DNA of 64,000 nt from Rhodoferax koreense (lineage in GTDB: Bacteria > Pseudomonadota > Gammaproteobacteria > Burkholderiales > Burkholderiaceae_C), in NCBI RefSeq assembly GCF_001955695.1, contig NZ_CP019236.1, forward strand, positions 186,001 through 250,000, given 5' to 3'. Below the pieces are notes generated by a model that was given only the letters and a program-made list of their open reading frames with translations, was not told where the DNA came from and did not search any database. Positions 36,479 through 46,073 of the stretch are shown here, in pieces. The position numbers and the translations under genes were made by a program. How positions within the stretch are numbered: the stretch's first letter is position 1; each line of letters opens with the position of its first letter.

Positions 36479-37617
36479 GCGACTTTCTTGACCATCTAAG
36501 TGCGAACGACAACGACATCTACGATCTGTTGATTTCCGGCAGGCAGAAGATCACGGAAAACGTTCTCAGGGAGCTTGCCCGAGATCGGGGAATTTTCTGT
36601 TCGCCACAGGACTCTCGAGAGGATTTGGCCGACTACCTCTCGATTTTGCCTCATGCATTTCAAGACGTGGCGAGCATCGTGCACAAGCGCGAGCCTGGTG
36701 GCCGTAAGGAGAAGATGACGTCGATCCGGCTAAACGTCGTTGTCCCTCCGGCGGATCTTCGGGCCGCGGTGGAGGAATACATTGGAGGAGCGGCCAGAAC
36801 GGAGCGTGTTACTCACCGGCCTGCAAGCAATGAAGGCTTTATCGTTAATGTGAAGTATGAGGAATTCAATCATTCGCGCGCTCGTCTTCTTCAACGCGAG
36901 CGACAAGAGGCCGATATTGAGTTTTTCGTTGTAGATGGACAGACGGTCGTTCGGATGCCCGCCACCGAGAAAGCAAAGCGGATCGTCGAGGCCTTAAAAG
37001 ACAACGTTGAACGACGACGAAAAGAATCGATTCAAGAAGAGGTGATCGAGCTGGGGGGACTCAGCTCGGTGGCATTGCGGTCCAAGTTCTTTACGCGACT
37101 GATTTCAACGTTGGATGGTTTTAAGTTGAAAAACGTGATGAATCTGCGCGTGTCGTCTAACCTCTCGGAACAGGGTGAAGATGATGAGGCACTGGATCTT
37201 GAGGATGTTGAAGAAAGCGAAGCACGTGCTGAAATGTTCGCGGTTGTCCATAGCATGGCACTGTCGGGGCAGAATCTGGTGCAATCACAGGAATACAAAG
37301 ATTTAACTGCACGGGGCTTCTACATCACTTCTATCTCGTGGCGTTCAGAGCAGGATGCAAATCCTCCTGACATAGTTCAGTTTGAGGCTGGCTTTCAAGA
37401 CCGAAAACTGGGGACTGGCTTCAAGTACAACGTGCAGGGCGCTTTCCGCGCACATAAAGGCGCTCATCGTAAGACGATCGCTCCAGTGGGCGACACTGAG
37501 AAGGCCAAGTTGCTTGGTTTGATTGAAACGACCGCGCGCAAGGTGCTAGTTGAGCTAATTGCAGAAGATGCTGAGCTTTCGCAAGGTAGCGATGGCGAAC
37601 AGGGAGAAAAGCCTTGA
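36475..37617 (+). CDS. cassette gene B: uncharacterised protein
   Basis: The 380-residue soluble protein is of a family I do not recognise. The N-terminal 70 residues (DIYDLLISGRQKITENVLRELARDRGIF, REDLADYLSILPHAF) look like a compact helical domain. A beta-rich middle (SIRLNVVVPPADLRAAVEEYI, IEFFVVDGQTVVRMPATEKA), a charged helix (EALKDNVERRRKESIQEEV) and an acidic stretch near residue 235 (EDDEALDLEDVEESEARAE) follow. The C-terminal part contains GFYITSISWRSE and QFEAGFQDRKLGTGFKYNV. It is coupled to A by ATGA and to C by TTGA. A sensor, DNA-binding or adaptor role is conceivable but not shown. Confidence 0.75.
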   Translation: MSDFLDHLSANDNDIYDLLISGRQKITENVLRELARDRGIFCSPQDSREDLADYLSILPHAFQDVASIVHKREPGGRKEKMTSIRLNVVVPPADLRAAVEEYIGGAARTERVTHRPASNEGFIVNVKYEEFNHSRARLLQRERQEADIEFFVVDGQTVVRMPATEKAKRIVEALKDNVERRRKESIQEEVIELGGLSSVALRSKFFTRLISTLDGFKLKNVMNLRVSSNLSEQGEDDEALDLEDVEESEARAEMFAVVHSMALSGQNLVQSQEYKDLTARGFYITSISWRSEQDANPPDIVQFEAGFQDRKLGTGFKYNVQGAFRAHKGAHRKTIAPVGDTEKAKLLGLIETTARKVLVELIAEDAELSQGSDGEQGEKP

Positions 37618-38285
37618 AACGATATCGTTGGCTGCAGGCTGACTGGCCTATCTCGATGCGTGCGCTCGGCAAGCGTCTGAAGGCGCGGCCGTTTGGCTCC
37701 GACGTTTCTCATGGCTTCGTGATTGATCGGGTACGCGATGACTTGTTAGAGGGACGATACATCGAGCGCATCGAGTACACAGACACCGTGACTGATCCCT
37801 TCGGCGTCGAGTTGGCTTTTGAGCGAGTTGAATTCCGTCAGAGTTCATTTCGCGCGACTCCATCGGGCCCAGGGTTGGAGCTGCGAGACCCACCACGCAG
37901 CGTTCAGTCGCTGCTTAATCGGCTTTCAGAGGCTTCTGACTTTGAGGTGGCCATCACGGCTCAGGCAGTGGACGTACTTGCATGGAGCGCGAAGTTCCAA
38001 AGCCTGGCCGAACTTACATCAGTGGTCGACTCGCTGCAGGTCAATTCCTTGGAGCTCGAACCTGGTATTCGCGCAAAGATTGTGATCAAAGGAGATCGTG
38101 ACGTCCGATCCTCCTGCACGACATTGACTGGTCCGCGAAAATTTTCCATGGAGAAGATTCAGCTTCGTTTTACCAAGCCAAGCATCGGTACGATCATCTT
38201 CGGAAACACCGCCTCGGCATCATTGGGCGTAGATGATCCAGAGGAGCGAATTCTCGAAGCGCTCCGAGATTCACTGCCCCGCTGA
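37614..38285 (+). CDS. cassette gene C: uncharacterised protein
   Basis: The 223-residue soluble protein starts at a TTG that overlaps the stop of gene B (TTGA), with AGGGAGAAA as ribosome site. It begins MKRYRWLQADWPISMRALGKRL; the middle has alternating strands (VIDRVRDDLLEGRYIERIEYTDTVTDPFG, VELAFERVEFRQSSF) and the end LGVDDPEERILEALRDSLPR. No motif or membrane segment is recognised. The strict coupling A-B-C implies a single functional unit and probably a complex. Confidence 0.72.
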   Translation: MKRYRWLQADWPISMRALGKRLKARPFGSDVSHGFVIDRVRDDLLEGRYIERIEYTDTVTDPFGVELAFERVEFRQSSFRATPSGPGLELRDPPRSVQSLLNRLSEASDFEVAITAQAVDVLAWSAKFQSLAELTSVVDSLQVNSLELEPGIRAKIVIKGDRDVRSSCTTLTGPRKFSMEKIQLRFTKPSIGTIIFGNTASASLGVDDPEERILEALRDSLPR

Positions 38286-38411
38286 GTTGGTATTTCTAAC
38301 ATGATGACGTGGTGATATTTACCAATTGGGGGTTTTGTTGACCACCGCTTTTTCTCACTCAGAGGCTAGGTTTTGAAGGTCCGGGCATGTGCGTTGCGGC
38401 CGGCCTGCAGA

Positions 38412-41400
38412 TTACTTTGTCCAAAACAATACCCGCCTGGAGGCGTTGGCCCTAGCTTCTCTTGGACGCCGCATCAGCAGATAGGCAGCCGGAATCACGA
38501 ACATCGACAGCAGGGGTGCAGTGATCATCCCGCCGACCATCGGCGCTGCGATGCGCTGCATTACTTCGGAGCCGGTACCGGTGCCCCACATGATCGGAAA
38601 CAGACCCGCAAGAATGACCGCGACCGTCATGGCTTTGGGCCGCACCCGCAGTACCGCCCCTTCCCGTATGGCATCCAGCAAGTCAGCTTCCGTGGTTTTG
38701 CCTTGGTCCAGCCGTTCATGCCAAGCATTCTTCAGGTACAGCAGCATGATCACGCCGAACTCGGCGGACACCCCGGCCAGCGCAATGAAGCCCACCGCGC
38801 CGGCGATCGACAGGTTGTAGTTCAGAAGGTAGAGCAGCCAGATGCCCCCAATCAGCGCAAACGGCAGCGCTGCCATGATCAGCACTGCTTCGCCAAAACT
38901 GGCAAACGTCAGGTACAGCAGTACGAAGATGATGAGCAGCGTGAATGGCACTACCACCTTGAGCTTGGCCGTGGCGCGCTCCAGGTACTCAAACTGGCCC
39001 GACCACGAGACGGAGTAGCCGGGAGGTAGCTTGACCTGCTGCGCCACAGCCTTTTGCATGTCCTGCACCGCGGAGCGCAGGTCGCGCCCGCGGATGTCCA
39101 CGTAGACCCAGCCGGACAGGCGGGCGTTCTCGCTACGCAGCATGGGCGGGCCATCGGTAATGCGGATATCGGCCACATCCGACAGAACCAGACGCTGGCC
39201 GCGTTCCGTGACGATGGGTAGTACGCGCAGCTTTTCCAGCGAATCCCGGATTTCGCGGGGATAGCGCAGGTTGATGGGGAAGCGTTGCAGGCCCTCGACG
39301 GTCTCGCCGATGTTCTCGCCACCGACCGCCGACGAGATCACCGACTGGACATCGGCAATGTTCAGGCCGAACCGCGCAGCTTCCTCCCGACGGATATTGA
39401 TGTCCACATAGCGGCCACCGGTCAAGCGCTCGGCCAAGGCGCTGCTCACACCCGGCACGTCTTTTACTGCACGCTCAATCTCTCCGGCGATACGGTCGAT
39501 CTCGGCCAGATCGGTCCCCGCCACCTTGACGCCCACCGGGCTCTTGATACCGGTGGCCAGCATGTCGATGCGGTTGCGGATTGGTGGTACCCAGATGTTG
39601 GCCAATCCCGGTAATTTAACGATGCGATCCAGCTCCTCCACCAGCTTGTCCTGCGTCATGCCGGGGCGCCACTGCTCCTTGGGCTTGAACTGGATCGTGG
39701 TCTCGAACATCTCCATGGGCGCGGAGTCGGTTGCGGTCTCGGCCCGTCCGGCTTTGCCGTAGACGCTGGCCACTTCGGGCACGGTCTTGATCAGGCGGTC
39801 AGTCTGCTGCAACAACTCGCTGGCCTTGCCGGTGGACAGCCCCGGCAGAGCGGAGGGCATATAGAGCAGATCGCCTTCGTCCAGACGCGGCATGAACTCG
39901 CCGCCGATGTGCTGCAGGGGCCACAGGCTCAGTACCAGCAGCACCGCTGCGACCACCAAGGTCATCTTGGGTGCTCGCAGCACCGCATTGAGCAGCGGGC
40001 GGTACACCGCGATCAGGAGGCGATTCAGCGGGTTGTTCTTTTCTTCGGGGATGCGACCGCGAATGAGGTAGCCCATCAGCACCGGGATCAGGGTCACTGA
40101 CAAGCCTGCTGCAGCGGCCATCGAATAGGTCTTGGTGAATGCCAGCGGTGAGAACAGGCGGCCTTCCTGCGCCTCCAGGGTGAACACCGGAATGAACGAC
40201 AGGGTGATGATCAGCAGCGAGAAGAACAGAGCCGGCCCCACCTCCGCGGCTGAATCGCCAATCACCCGCCAGCGGGCTTCTCCGTGCAGCGTTTCCCCTG
40301 GATGCGCGTGACCCCATTGCTCCAAGTGCTTGTGCGCGTTCTCGATCATCACCACCGCCGCATCCACCATGGCCCCGATGGCGATGGCAATCCCTCCTAA
40401 AGACATGATGTTGGCGTTGACGCCTTGGTAGTGCATGACGATGAATGCCGCCAGAATGCCCAGTGGCAGCGAGACGATGGCCACTAAAGCGGAGCGCAGG
40501 TGGAACAGGAAGAGGAAACACACCACCGCGACAACGATGAACTCTTCCAGCAACTTGTAGGTCAGGTTGTTCACCGCACGTTCGATCAAGTTGGAGCGGT
40601 CGTAGACGGGCACGATCTCCACGCACTGGGGCAAGCTGGACTGCAAGGTTTTGAGTTTTTCCTTCACCGCAGTGATAGTCTCCAGCGCGTTCTTGCCAGA
40701 GCGCATCACGATCACGCCACCTGCAGCCTCGCCTTCACCGTCCAGTTCGCCGATGCCACGGCGCATTTCCGGGCCAAGCTGGATGCGCGCTACGTCGCCC
40801 AGACGTACCGACACACCCGCAGCGGTGGTCATCAAGGGCACCTTGCGGAAGTCGTCCAGGCCTTGCAAATAGCCCGATGCACGTACCATGTACTCGGCCT
40901 CGCCCAGCTCCAGCACCGAGCCGCCGGTTTCCTGGTTGGCTTTCTGTATGGCTTCGACCACCTTGGTGTGTGGAATGCCATAGGCCACCAGCTTGTTTGG
41001 GTCGAGCACGATTTGGTACTGGCGGACCATGCCACCGATTGAAGCGACCTCGGCTACGTTGGGGATGGTTTTCAGCTCAAACTTGAGGAACCAGTCTTGC
41101 AGGGCACGCAACTGCGAAGCGTCCTGGGTGCCGCTGCGGTCCACCAGCGCGTACTGATAAATCCAGCCCACTCCGGTAGCGTCTGGCCCGATGGACGCCT
41201 TGGCCGCGGCCGGCAGGCGTGACTGCACCTGGTTCAGGTACTCCAGAACCCGTGAACGGGCCCAGTAGAGATCGGTTCCGTCCTCGAACAGCACGTAGAC
41301 AAAGCTATCGCCAAAGAACGAATAGCCGCGCACCGTCTTGGCCCCCGGCACCGACAACATGGTGGTGGTCAGCGGGTAGGTAATCTGGTTCTCGACAATT

Positions 41401-41576
41401 CGCGGTGCCTGCCCAGGATAGGTGGTGCGGATGATGACCTGCACGTCCGAGAGATCAGGCAATGCGTCCAGCGGTGTGCGCACGACTGAATAGATCCCCC
41501 AGGCGCACAACATCACGGTTGCCAACAGGACGAGGAAGCGGTTGGCAATGGACCAGCGGATGAACTTGGCGATCAT
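38412..41576 (-). CDS. cusA: copper/silver efflux RND pump CusA
   Basis: The 1054-residue inner-membrane protein has the RND layout: helix 1 (about 12-32), two large periplasmic loops, and twelve helices in all. Conserved proton-relay acidic residues are in [16 protein letters not shown]. The Met residues that line the Cus copper path have counterparts in [29 protein letters not shown] and [16 protein letters not shown], arguing for Cu(I)/Ag(I) rather than the zinc/cobalt CzcA branch. Its ATG overlaps the cusB stop by 4 nt. It exports metal from periplasm or cytoplasm through CusB and CusC. Confidence 0.95.
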   Translation of the reverse strand: MIAKFIRWSIANRFLVLLATVMLCAWGIYSVVRTPLDALPDLSDVQVIIRTTYPGQAPRIVENQITYPLTTTMLSVPGAKTVRGYSFFGDSFVYVLFEDGTDLYWARSRVLEYLNQVQSRLPAAAKASIGPDATGVGWIYQYALVDRSGTQDASQLRALQDWFLKFELKTIPNVAEVASIGGMVRQYQIVLDPNKLVAYGIPHTKVVEAIQKANQETGGSVLELGEAEYMVRASGYLQGLDDFRKVPLMTTAAGVSVRLGDVARIQLGPEMRRGIGELDGEGEAAGGVIVMRSGKNALETITAVKEKLKTLQSSLPQCVEIVPVYDRSNLIERAVNNLTYKLLEEFIVVAVVCFLFLFHLRSALVAIVSLPLGILAAFIVMHYQGVNANIMSLGGIAIAIGAMVDAAVVMIENAHKHLEQWGHAHPGETLHGEARWRVIGDSAAEVGPALFFSLLIITLSFIPVFTLEAQEGRLFSPLAFTKTYSMAAAAGLSVTLIPVLMGYLIRGRIPEEKNNPLNRLLIAVYRPLLNAVLRAPKMTLVVAAVLLVLSLWPLQHIGGEFMPRLDEGDLLYMPSALPGLSTGKASELLQQTDRLIKTVPEVASVYGKAGRAETATDSAPMEMFETTIQFKPKEQWRPGMTQDKLVEELDRIVKLPGLANIWVPPIRNRIDMLATGIKSPVGVKVAGTDLAEIDRIAGEIERAVKDVPGVSSALAERLTGGRYVDINIRREEAARFGLNIADVQSVISSAVGGENIGETVEGLQRFPINLRYPREIRDSLEKLRVLPIVTERGQRLVLSDVADIRITDGPPMLRSENARLSGWVYVDIRGRDLRSAVQDMQKAVAQQVKLPPGYSVSWSGQFEYLERATAKLKVVVPFTLLIIFVLLYLTFASFGEAVLIMAALPFALIGGIWLLYLLNYNLSIAGAVGFIALAGVSAEFGVIMLLYLKNAWHERLDQGKTTEADLLDAIREGAVLRVRPKAMTVAVILAGLFPIMWGTGTGSEVMQRIAAPMVGGMITAPLLSMFVIPAAYLLMRRPREARANASRRVLFWTK

Positions 41577-43228
41577 GGCTTGTTTCCTGTCACTTTGGCC
41601 GGCGCAGCCTGGGATTCAGGAGCCACGGAGGTGATGCGGGTGAGTTGCGGCAAGCCCTCGGCGTCCATGTAGAACTCAAAGCTGACCCTGTCGCCACGCT
41701 CCAGATTACGAGGCTTGCCGCTGGCCGGCAGCTTGAAATCCATGGTCATTGCACCCCATTTGAGTGAGGCGATCGGCGCATGCGATAACGTGATGGCATC
41801 TTTTCCGATGGCTTCGATCTTGGCTTCACCTTCGTGGCGGGGTGCCGTGTTGGCCGCATTGGGCTGGGGTGTGTCGTTCAGACGGGCTTCGATGCCTTTG
41901 AGGCTCGCTTCGGAATCGATCAGGAACTGGGATGACACCACCACGCGCTGCCCGGCTTGCAAGCCTCGCTTGATTTCAGTCTGTCCATTGCTCTCGATAC
42001 CGGTTTCCACTTCGACGGGCCGGAACTTGCCTTTGTCTTCGGCGAGCATGACCACAACACGCTTACCGGTCTGGATCACCGCTTCGGTCGGAACCAGCAG
42101 CGATTTCTCGGCCCGCATGTCCATGAACTGCATATTGACGAACATGCCGGGTACCAGCAGGCCGCCGGGGTTGGGCAGTTCCACTCGGGCTTTGAGGGTC
42201 CGGGTGGCCATGTTCACTTCGGGTACCAGGGCTTGCACTGTGCCCTGCAGGGCGGTGCCGGGTGCAGCGGCACTATTGGCCTGGACCTTGGTGCCAGGGC
42301 GGATCAACGCAACCTGGCCTTCCGGTACTTCGGCATTCGCCCAGACGGACGACAAACCGTTGATGCGGAACAGCGTTGCACCGGGCATGACGGTCATGCC
42401 TTCGCGGGCCATCAGTTCCACCACCACACCGGCGATGGGTGCGAAAAGCGTGGTCCGTGGCTGGGTCTTGCCACTGCTCTCGACCCAACGCATCTGTTCC
42501 TCGTTCATGCCGACTTGGCGCATGCGCTGGCGTGCGCCATCGACCAGGCTCGCCAGATCCGTCCCCTGCATGCGCCGCACCGAGAGAAACTCTTCCTGTG
42601 CGGCAATCCAGTCCGGCACGTAGAGCTCGGCCAAAGGCTGCCCTTTGTTGACTCGGTCGAGCGTAGCGCGCACGTGCAGACGTTCGATGTAACCCGTGGC
42701 CCGGGCTTGCACAAAGGCTTGGTCGCGCTCGTTGAATGCGATGTTGCCGACGGCGGATAGCTGGGGCGCCAGTGTGCCCTGTGTCACTTCCGCAGTACGT
42801 ACGCCCAGGTTCTGCTGGATGCGCGAACTCACTGTGACCTTGCTGCCATCTCCGTCGCTGTCGGCATAGACGGGCACCAGCATCATGTCCATGAATGGAG
42901 ACTTGGCAGGCTTGTCGAACTTGTTCCCCGGCACCATGGGGTCGTGGTAGTAGAGGATCTTCTTTCCAGTGGTGGGATCGATATCCCCCGCCTTGATACC
43001 CGCCGCGATATGTCGACGGGTTGCTTCCTCGCCTTGGGCCACACTTTGCGGTCCGGCCACAGCCACCGTCGACGCTGGTGTCGTTGCAGCAGATTCTGAA
43101 GACGCCGGCATGGCGGTCAGGTCCTTGCCACGCTGCATGCCCATGGCATAGAGGCCATAACCTACGGCCCCGAGCACACCGACACAGATCAGGCCTGCAA
43201 TGAAAGTTTTGAGTTTCGGCATGGTCAT
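41573..43228 (-). CDS. cusB: CusB periplasmic adaptor with N-terminal HMBD and C-terminal CusF-like domain
   Basis: The 551-residue protein has a membrane anchor (about residues 8-25), a heavy-metal-binding segment [31 protein letters not shown] near residue 90, and then the membrane-fusion core ([67 protein letters not shown]). The last 80 residues ([31 protein letters not shown]) repeat the CusF copper-chaperone fold, so the chaperone is fused in. The ATG at 43228 overlaps the cusC stop (ATGA); a second ATG at 43222 has better spacing to GGGAG. It delivers Cu(I) to CusA. Confidence 0.94.
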   Translation of the reverse strand: MTMPKLKTFIAGLICVGVLGAVGYGLYAMGMQRGKDLTAMPASSESAATTPASTVAVAGPQSVAQGEEATRRHIAAGIKAGDIDPTTGKKILYYHDPMVPGNKFDKPAKSPFMDMMLVPVYADSDGDGSKVTVSSRIQQNLGVRTAEVTQGTLAPQLSAVGNIAFNERDQAFVQARATGYIERLHVRATLDRVNKGQPLAELYVPDWIAAQEEFLSVRRMQGTDLASLVDGARQRMRQVGMNEEQMRWVESSGKTQPRTTLFAPIAGVVVELMAREGMTVMPGATLFRINGLSSVWANAEVPEGQVALIRPGTKVQANSAAAPGTALQGTVQALVPEVNMATRTLKARVELPNPGGLLVPGMFVNMQFMDMRAEKSLLVPTEAVIQTGKRVVVMLAEDKGKFRPVEVETGIESNGQTEIKRGLQAGQRVVVSSQFLIDSEASLKGIEARLNDTPQPNAANTAPRHEGEAKIEAIGKDAITLSHAPIASLKWGAMTMDFKLPASGKPRNLERGDRVSFEFYMDAEGLPQLTRITSVAPESQAAPAKVTGNKP

Positions 43229-44550
43229 TTCTCCCTTGAGGTGGTCGTGGTGGCTGGGTGGTCTGCGGGCAGCAGGTATTCCAGCTGCGCCCACAGGCTG
43301 GCAGCTTCCATTTCCAAGCGAAGGCGGTCCATGCGGGTATCGATCTCCATACGCCGGGCTTCGAGCACAGCAGTAAGTGAGCCGCTGCCACCACGGTAGG
43401 CGGCCAAGGCTGCACGGGTGCGCTCGGCAGCAAGCGGGACCAGCGTGCTGTCGAAGTGGGCCACACGGTCACGGTCGCTCTGCCATTGCTGGAGCCACAT
43501 GCGGGTGTCGGCGACGTGTTCACGTGTGGCTTCCTCGCGATGGGCGCGCATCTGCTCGGCGATGGCCAGCTTGGCGGCCACTTCCCGGTCTTGCCGGTTC
43601 TTCTGGTCCCATTGCAACGGGATCGAGACGTTGAATGACACCATGTTGGAGTAGGCCGGGCCACGCTGGCTCAGCATCAGCTCCACACTCCAGTCAGAAC
43701 GTTTGTTGCTTTGCGCGATATCCACGTCTGCCTGTGCAACCTCTTCCTGCTTGAGCATCAGCGCGATCTCTGGATGGTGGGCCAATTGCGCATCCAGGCT
43801 GGTCGGTTCGAGGTGGACTTGGTTCAAGTTGGGTGGAAGTGCCAGAGCTTGGCTGGCGGGCTCTCCGATCCAGCGTGCCAGCTTGATCTTGGTGGTACTG
43901 ATCTGACGCTCGGTTTGCCGGATGCGGTCGTCCATCTGCGCCACTGCCGAGCGTGCGGCAAACACGTCGGTCTGGCTACCGCGCCCGCCCCGGTAAGCGG
44001 CATCGCTGGCTTCGATCTGCAGGCTGGCCTCGGCCCGCTGTGCGCGCAAGACATCCAGCATGCGTTCCTGGTAGTAGCGGTCCAGCCAAGCCATCGCGGT
44101 ATCCCGTCGTAGGTTGGCCAGTGCCACTACACGGCTGCTTTCGGCGGCCTCGGCTTCCCGGTTGAAGCGAGTGGAGCGGGCCTTGAGTTTGTCGCTCCGA
44201 GTGATTTCCTGCATCACGCCGATTGAGCGCATAGTCATGAAATCCCGCGTGACGCTGAAGCTATCTTCGCCATTGATGGGCAGGTTGTTGACTCCTGCCT
44301 TGAGGACCGGGTCGGGCAGTTGCCCGGCGGCGGCAGCCATCTCGCGGGACGATCGTGCTACGGCATCTTGGGCGACGAGTTGGCGCGACCGGTCTTGTGC
44401 GAGCTGCAGGGCTTGGTCGAGGCTCAATGCCTGCTGGGCCTGGGCACCCAGGCACAGCAGGGTTGAAGCCAGGATCAGTAGACAGACCGAATAAGCCCGG
44501 CGGCCGTGCCGAGGACGTGAGTGCACGCGCTGAAAGAGAACAGAAAACAT
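43225..44550 (-). CDS. cusC: CusC/CzcC-type outer-membrane efflux protein (TolC family)
   Basis: The 441-residue protein has a signal peptide (LLILASTLLCLGAQA, cleavage near residue 38), then two outer-membrane efflux protein repeats: LSLDQALQLAQDRSRQLVAQDAVARSSREMAAAAGQLPDPVLKAGVNN and a second with LAHHPEIALMLKQEEVAQADVDIAQSNKRSDWSVELMLSQR. It forms the exit channel for CusAB. It lies first of the coupled cusCBA block. The upstream in-frame extension to 44634 was rejected in favour of the signal peptide start. Confidence 0.92.
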   Translation of the reverse strand: MFSVLFQRVHSRPRHGRRAYSVCLLILASTLLCLGAQAQQALSLDQALQLAQDRSRQLVAQDAVARSSREMAAAAGQLPDPVLKAGVNNLPINGEDSFSVTRDFMTMRSIGVMQEITRSDKLKARSTRFNREAEAAESSRVVALANLRRDTAMAWLDRYYQERMLDVLRAQRAEASLQIEASDAAYRGGRGSQTDVFAARSAVAQMDDRIRQTERQISTTKIKLARWIGEPASQALALPPNLNQVHLEPTSLDAQLAHHPEIALMLKQEEVAQADVDIAQSNKRSDWSVELMLSQRGPAYSNMVSFNVSIPLQWDQKNRQDREVAAKLAIAEQMRAHREEATREHVADTRMWLQQWQSDRDRVAHFDSTLVPLAAERTRAALAAYRGGSGSLTAVLEARRMEIDTRMDRLRLEMEAASLWAQLEYLLPADHPATTTTSREK

Positions 44551-44685
44551 GGAATCTCCAGACAATGAAACGGGGGTTTCATGTCGGCCCGGCACGCCGG
44601 TGCAGGAGGGGATCCGGCAACCGCAAACGAGCACGACAAAAGCACTTCCAGCTTGAAAGCAGTCAGTGCAAGATCGTCTGGAGGA

Positions 44686-45084
44686 TCAAATTCGGAAGCA
44701 GCAGTATCGTATGGCCACGGGCGGTGCCGTGGTGCGCTTCAAGTGGGGCTGCTGCAGTGGTGCCCCCCCAAGCACTGAAGCCATATCCGGCAGTAAAAAG
44801 CTGACTGGAACCGCACTGATGTCTAGCGGCGCGGGCAGTTCGTACTTGTCTGCCGTTTGATGCCCCACCTGGCAATGTGCCTGGCACAGGTTGGGTTGGG
44901 CATCGTCCATGTTAATGGACATGGATTCGGCACAGGGCATCGTCGCCTCGGCCATAGCAGTAGCTTCTGCGATCTTTTGCTGCACACCTGGACACGCATA
45001 GCCTGCCACCGCCAGCTGCATGAACAGCAGGCTCACCAGTGCGATGAACACTGTGATGAGGCGGGATTGGCGACGGGAGGGCAT
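44686..45084 (-). CDS. small secreted Cys-containing protein ahead of cusCBA
   Basis: The 132-residue protein starts MPSRRQSRLITVFIALVSLL, a signal peptide with likely cleavage near residue 28. The mature part has Cys in YACPGVQQ, MPCAESMSINMDDAQPNLCQAHCQVGH and RYCCFRI, plus several Met and His residues. Proteins of this kind often precede copper operons in Burkholderiales and may bind metal in the periplasm, but no family is certain. It is 135 bp upstream of cusC and probably the first gene of that operon. Confidence 0.65.
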   Translation of the reverse strand: MPSRRQSRLITVFIALVSLLFMQLAVAGYACPGVQQKIAEATAMAEATMPCAESMSINMDDAQPNLCQAHCQVGHQTADKYELPAPLDISAVPVSFLLPDMASVLGGAPLQQPHLKRTTAPPVAIRYCCFRI

Positions 45085-45111
45085 GGACTTATGAGAACGG
45101 TAGTTGCACTG

Positions 45112-45134
45112 CAGATGACTGGTAACTGAACGTT
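45112..45134 (-). promoter_or_regulatory. possible copper operator upstream of cus operon
   Basis: Read on the minus strand, CGTTCAGTTACCAGTCATCTG resembles the copK operator half CATTYACTACCAGTGATGC at about 15 of 20 positions. It lies 28-50 bp upstream of the small Cys protein gene that leads cusCBA. It would be the same regulator's site if real. Confidence 0.35.
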
Positions 45135-45469
45135 TCCGATTGCTGTCGGTACAAAAAGTTCCTGTTTGATACAAGCACTATTTTGGCAGTGTGGCGATCG
45201 CAGGGGTACTAGATTTTCCACTATCCGCTGAGCTTACTTTTGCCGGTTGCCTAAATTGAGCCGTACTCAGGCTTTCAGTACCGACTGGTGCAATCGCAGC
45301 GGCATCGTTGATGCCATGACCTGCCCCAGCAGCCGAATGGGTGGACCGAACAGTAGGCATTGCCAAATGCGGCTTCCAGTGGAGTTCGGTAATGGAATCT
45401 ATGAAGCCACCCCCAGCCTGGGTATCAAACTTGTAATGTTTTGGTCAGTCAGGGCACGGTGCTCAATAT

Positions 45470-45506
45470 CTACATTTACTACCAGTGATGCAGCACTTGC
45501 GTCACT
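45470..45506 (+). promoter_or_regulatory. copper operator upstream of copK1
   Basis: ACATTTACTACCAGTGATGC (45472-45491) includes the left arm of a dyad AGTGATGC-N7-GCGTCACT (45484-45506). The same element with one change in the ACATT part is present upstream of copK2 (57134-57170). Conservation of both half-sites and spacing points to a shared CopR-type operator; the regulator assignment is inference from the copRS genes nearby. Confidence 0.7.
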
Positions 45507-45554
45507 GCTCCACACAAACTGGGGCATCACGTACTACCCAAGGAGATACCCATC

Positions 45555-45836
45555 ATGTCCATTCGCAAATCGATCATTGTCCTGGCCCTCTCTCTCCCTG
45601 CATTGTCCGCCTTCGCTCTCGATTCGAGCGGTATCGTCAAATCCACACCTTTGAAAGGTGGCGCCGTATTGCACGAGTTCAGCGATGGAAAAATGGCCAT
45701 GGAAGACAAATACGGGCGAGCCTCTCACTTGAACCACAGCACGGTCATGGAAACGGCCGATGGCAAATCCATCACTATGGTCGGTGACGAAGTTGCCCGA
45801 CTGAATCAGGCATTGCAAAAACATTACAAGAATTAA
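45555..45836 (+). CDS. copK: periplasmic copper-binding protein CopK (copy 1)
   Basis: The 93-residue protein has a signal peptide (MSIRKSIIVLALSLPALSAFA) and a 72-residue mature part VKSTPLKGGAVLHEFSDGKMAMEDKYGRASHLNHSTVMETADGKSITMVGDEVARLNQAL with the CopK pattern FxDGKMxME(D/N)K(F/Y)G and METxDGxxIxMxGxE. CopK of Cupriavidus binds Cu(I) through Met residues and Cu(II) cooperatively. Mets of DGKMAME, TVMET and ITMVG are kept. It is expressed from the operator just upstream and is the only plus-strand structural gene in this part. Confidence 0.88.
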   Translation: MSIRKSIIVLALSLPALSAFALDSSGIVKSTPLKGGAVLHEFSDGKMAMEDKYGRASHLNHSTVMETADGKSITMVGDEVARLNQALQKHYKN

Positions 45837-46064
45837 TGCGAAGTGAACAGTGTTCCTCGCTGAAACGAACCAGATCAGACTTTGGACGTGAGCGAGGACG
45901 CGGTTCTGCCGATCGCCTTGTTCTTGAATAAGTACGGAGCATAGATGACGGAAAATGCAACGTCATAGACTGTTCGGAACGCTGGGATGCCATCTCATGG
46001 AGCATCTTGGCGAGTTCGGCCTTGTCGATAGGCAAAGGGTGGGATGTCGTGATTGGCGCCATGC
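45837..46064. other. sequence left of the IS903-group insertion
   Basis: About 230 bp with no complete gene. A minus-strand frame reading SHPLPIDKAELAKMLHEMASQ continues across the IS junction if the element is removed, so a short gene may have been interrupted, but no start with ribosome site is evident. Confidence 0.4.
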
Positions 46065-46073
46065 GGTCGTACT
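46065..46073 (+). repeat. 9-bp target site duplication, left copy
   Basis: GGTCGTACT directly precedes the left terminal repeat of the IS at 46074 and recurs exactly after its right end at 47113-47121. Confidence 0.9.

Larger units (their letters stand above)
45085..45554. other. divergent intergenic region of cus and copK1
   Basis: 470 bp that hold the copper operator at 45470-45506, a weaker related site at 45112-45134, and no gene I can support. A 62-codon minus-strand frame (45178-45366) has an incidental GHGINDAAA string but no ATPase context. Confidence 0.55.

Noticed and set aside
45178..45366. A minus-strand frame with GHGINDAAA, reminiscent of the P-type ATPase hinge motif GDGINDAPA
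   Set aside because: The Asp-Gly of the motif and all surrounding ATPase sequence are missing; taken as coincidence.
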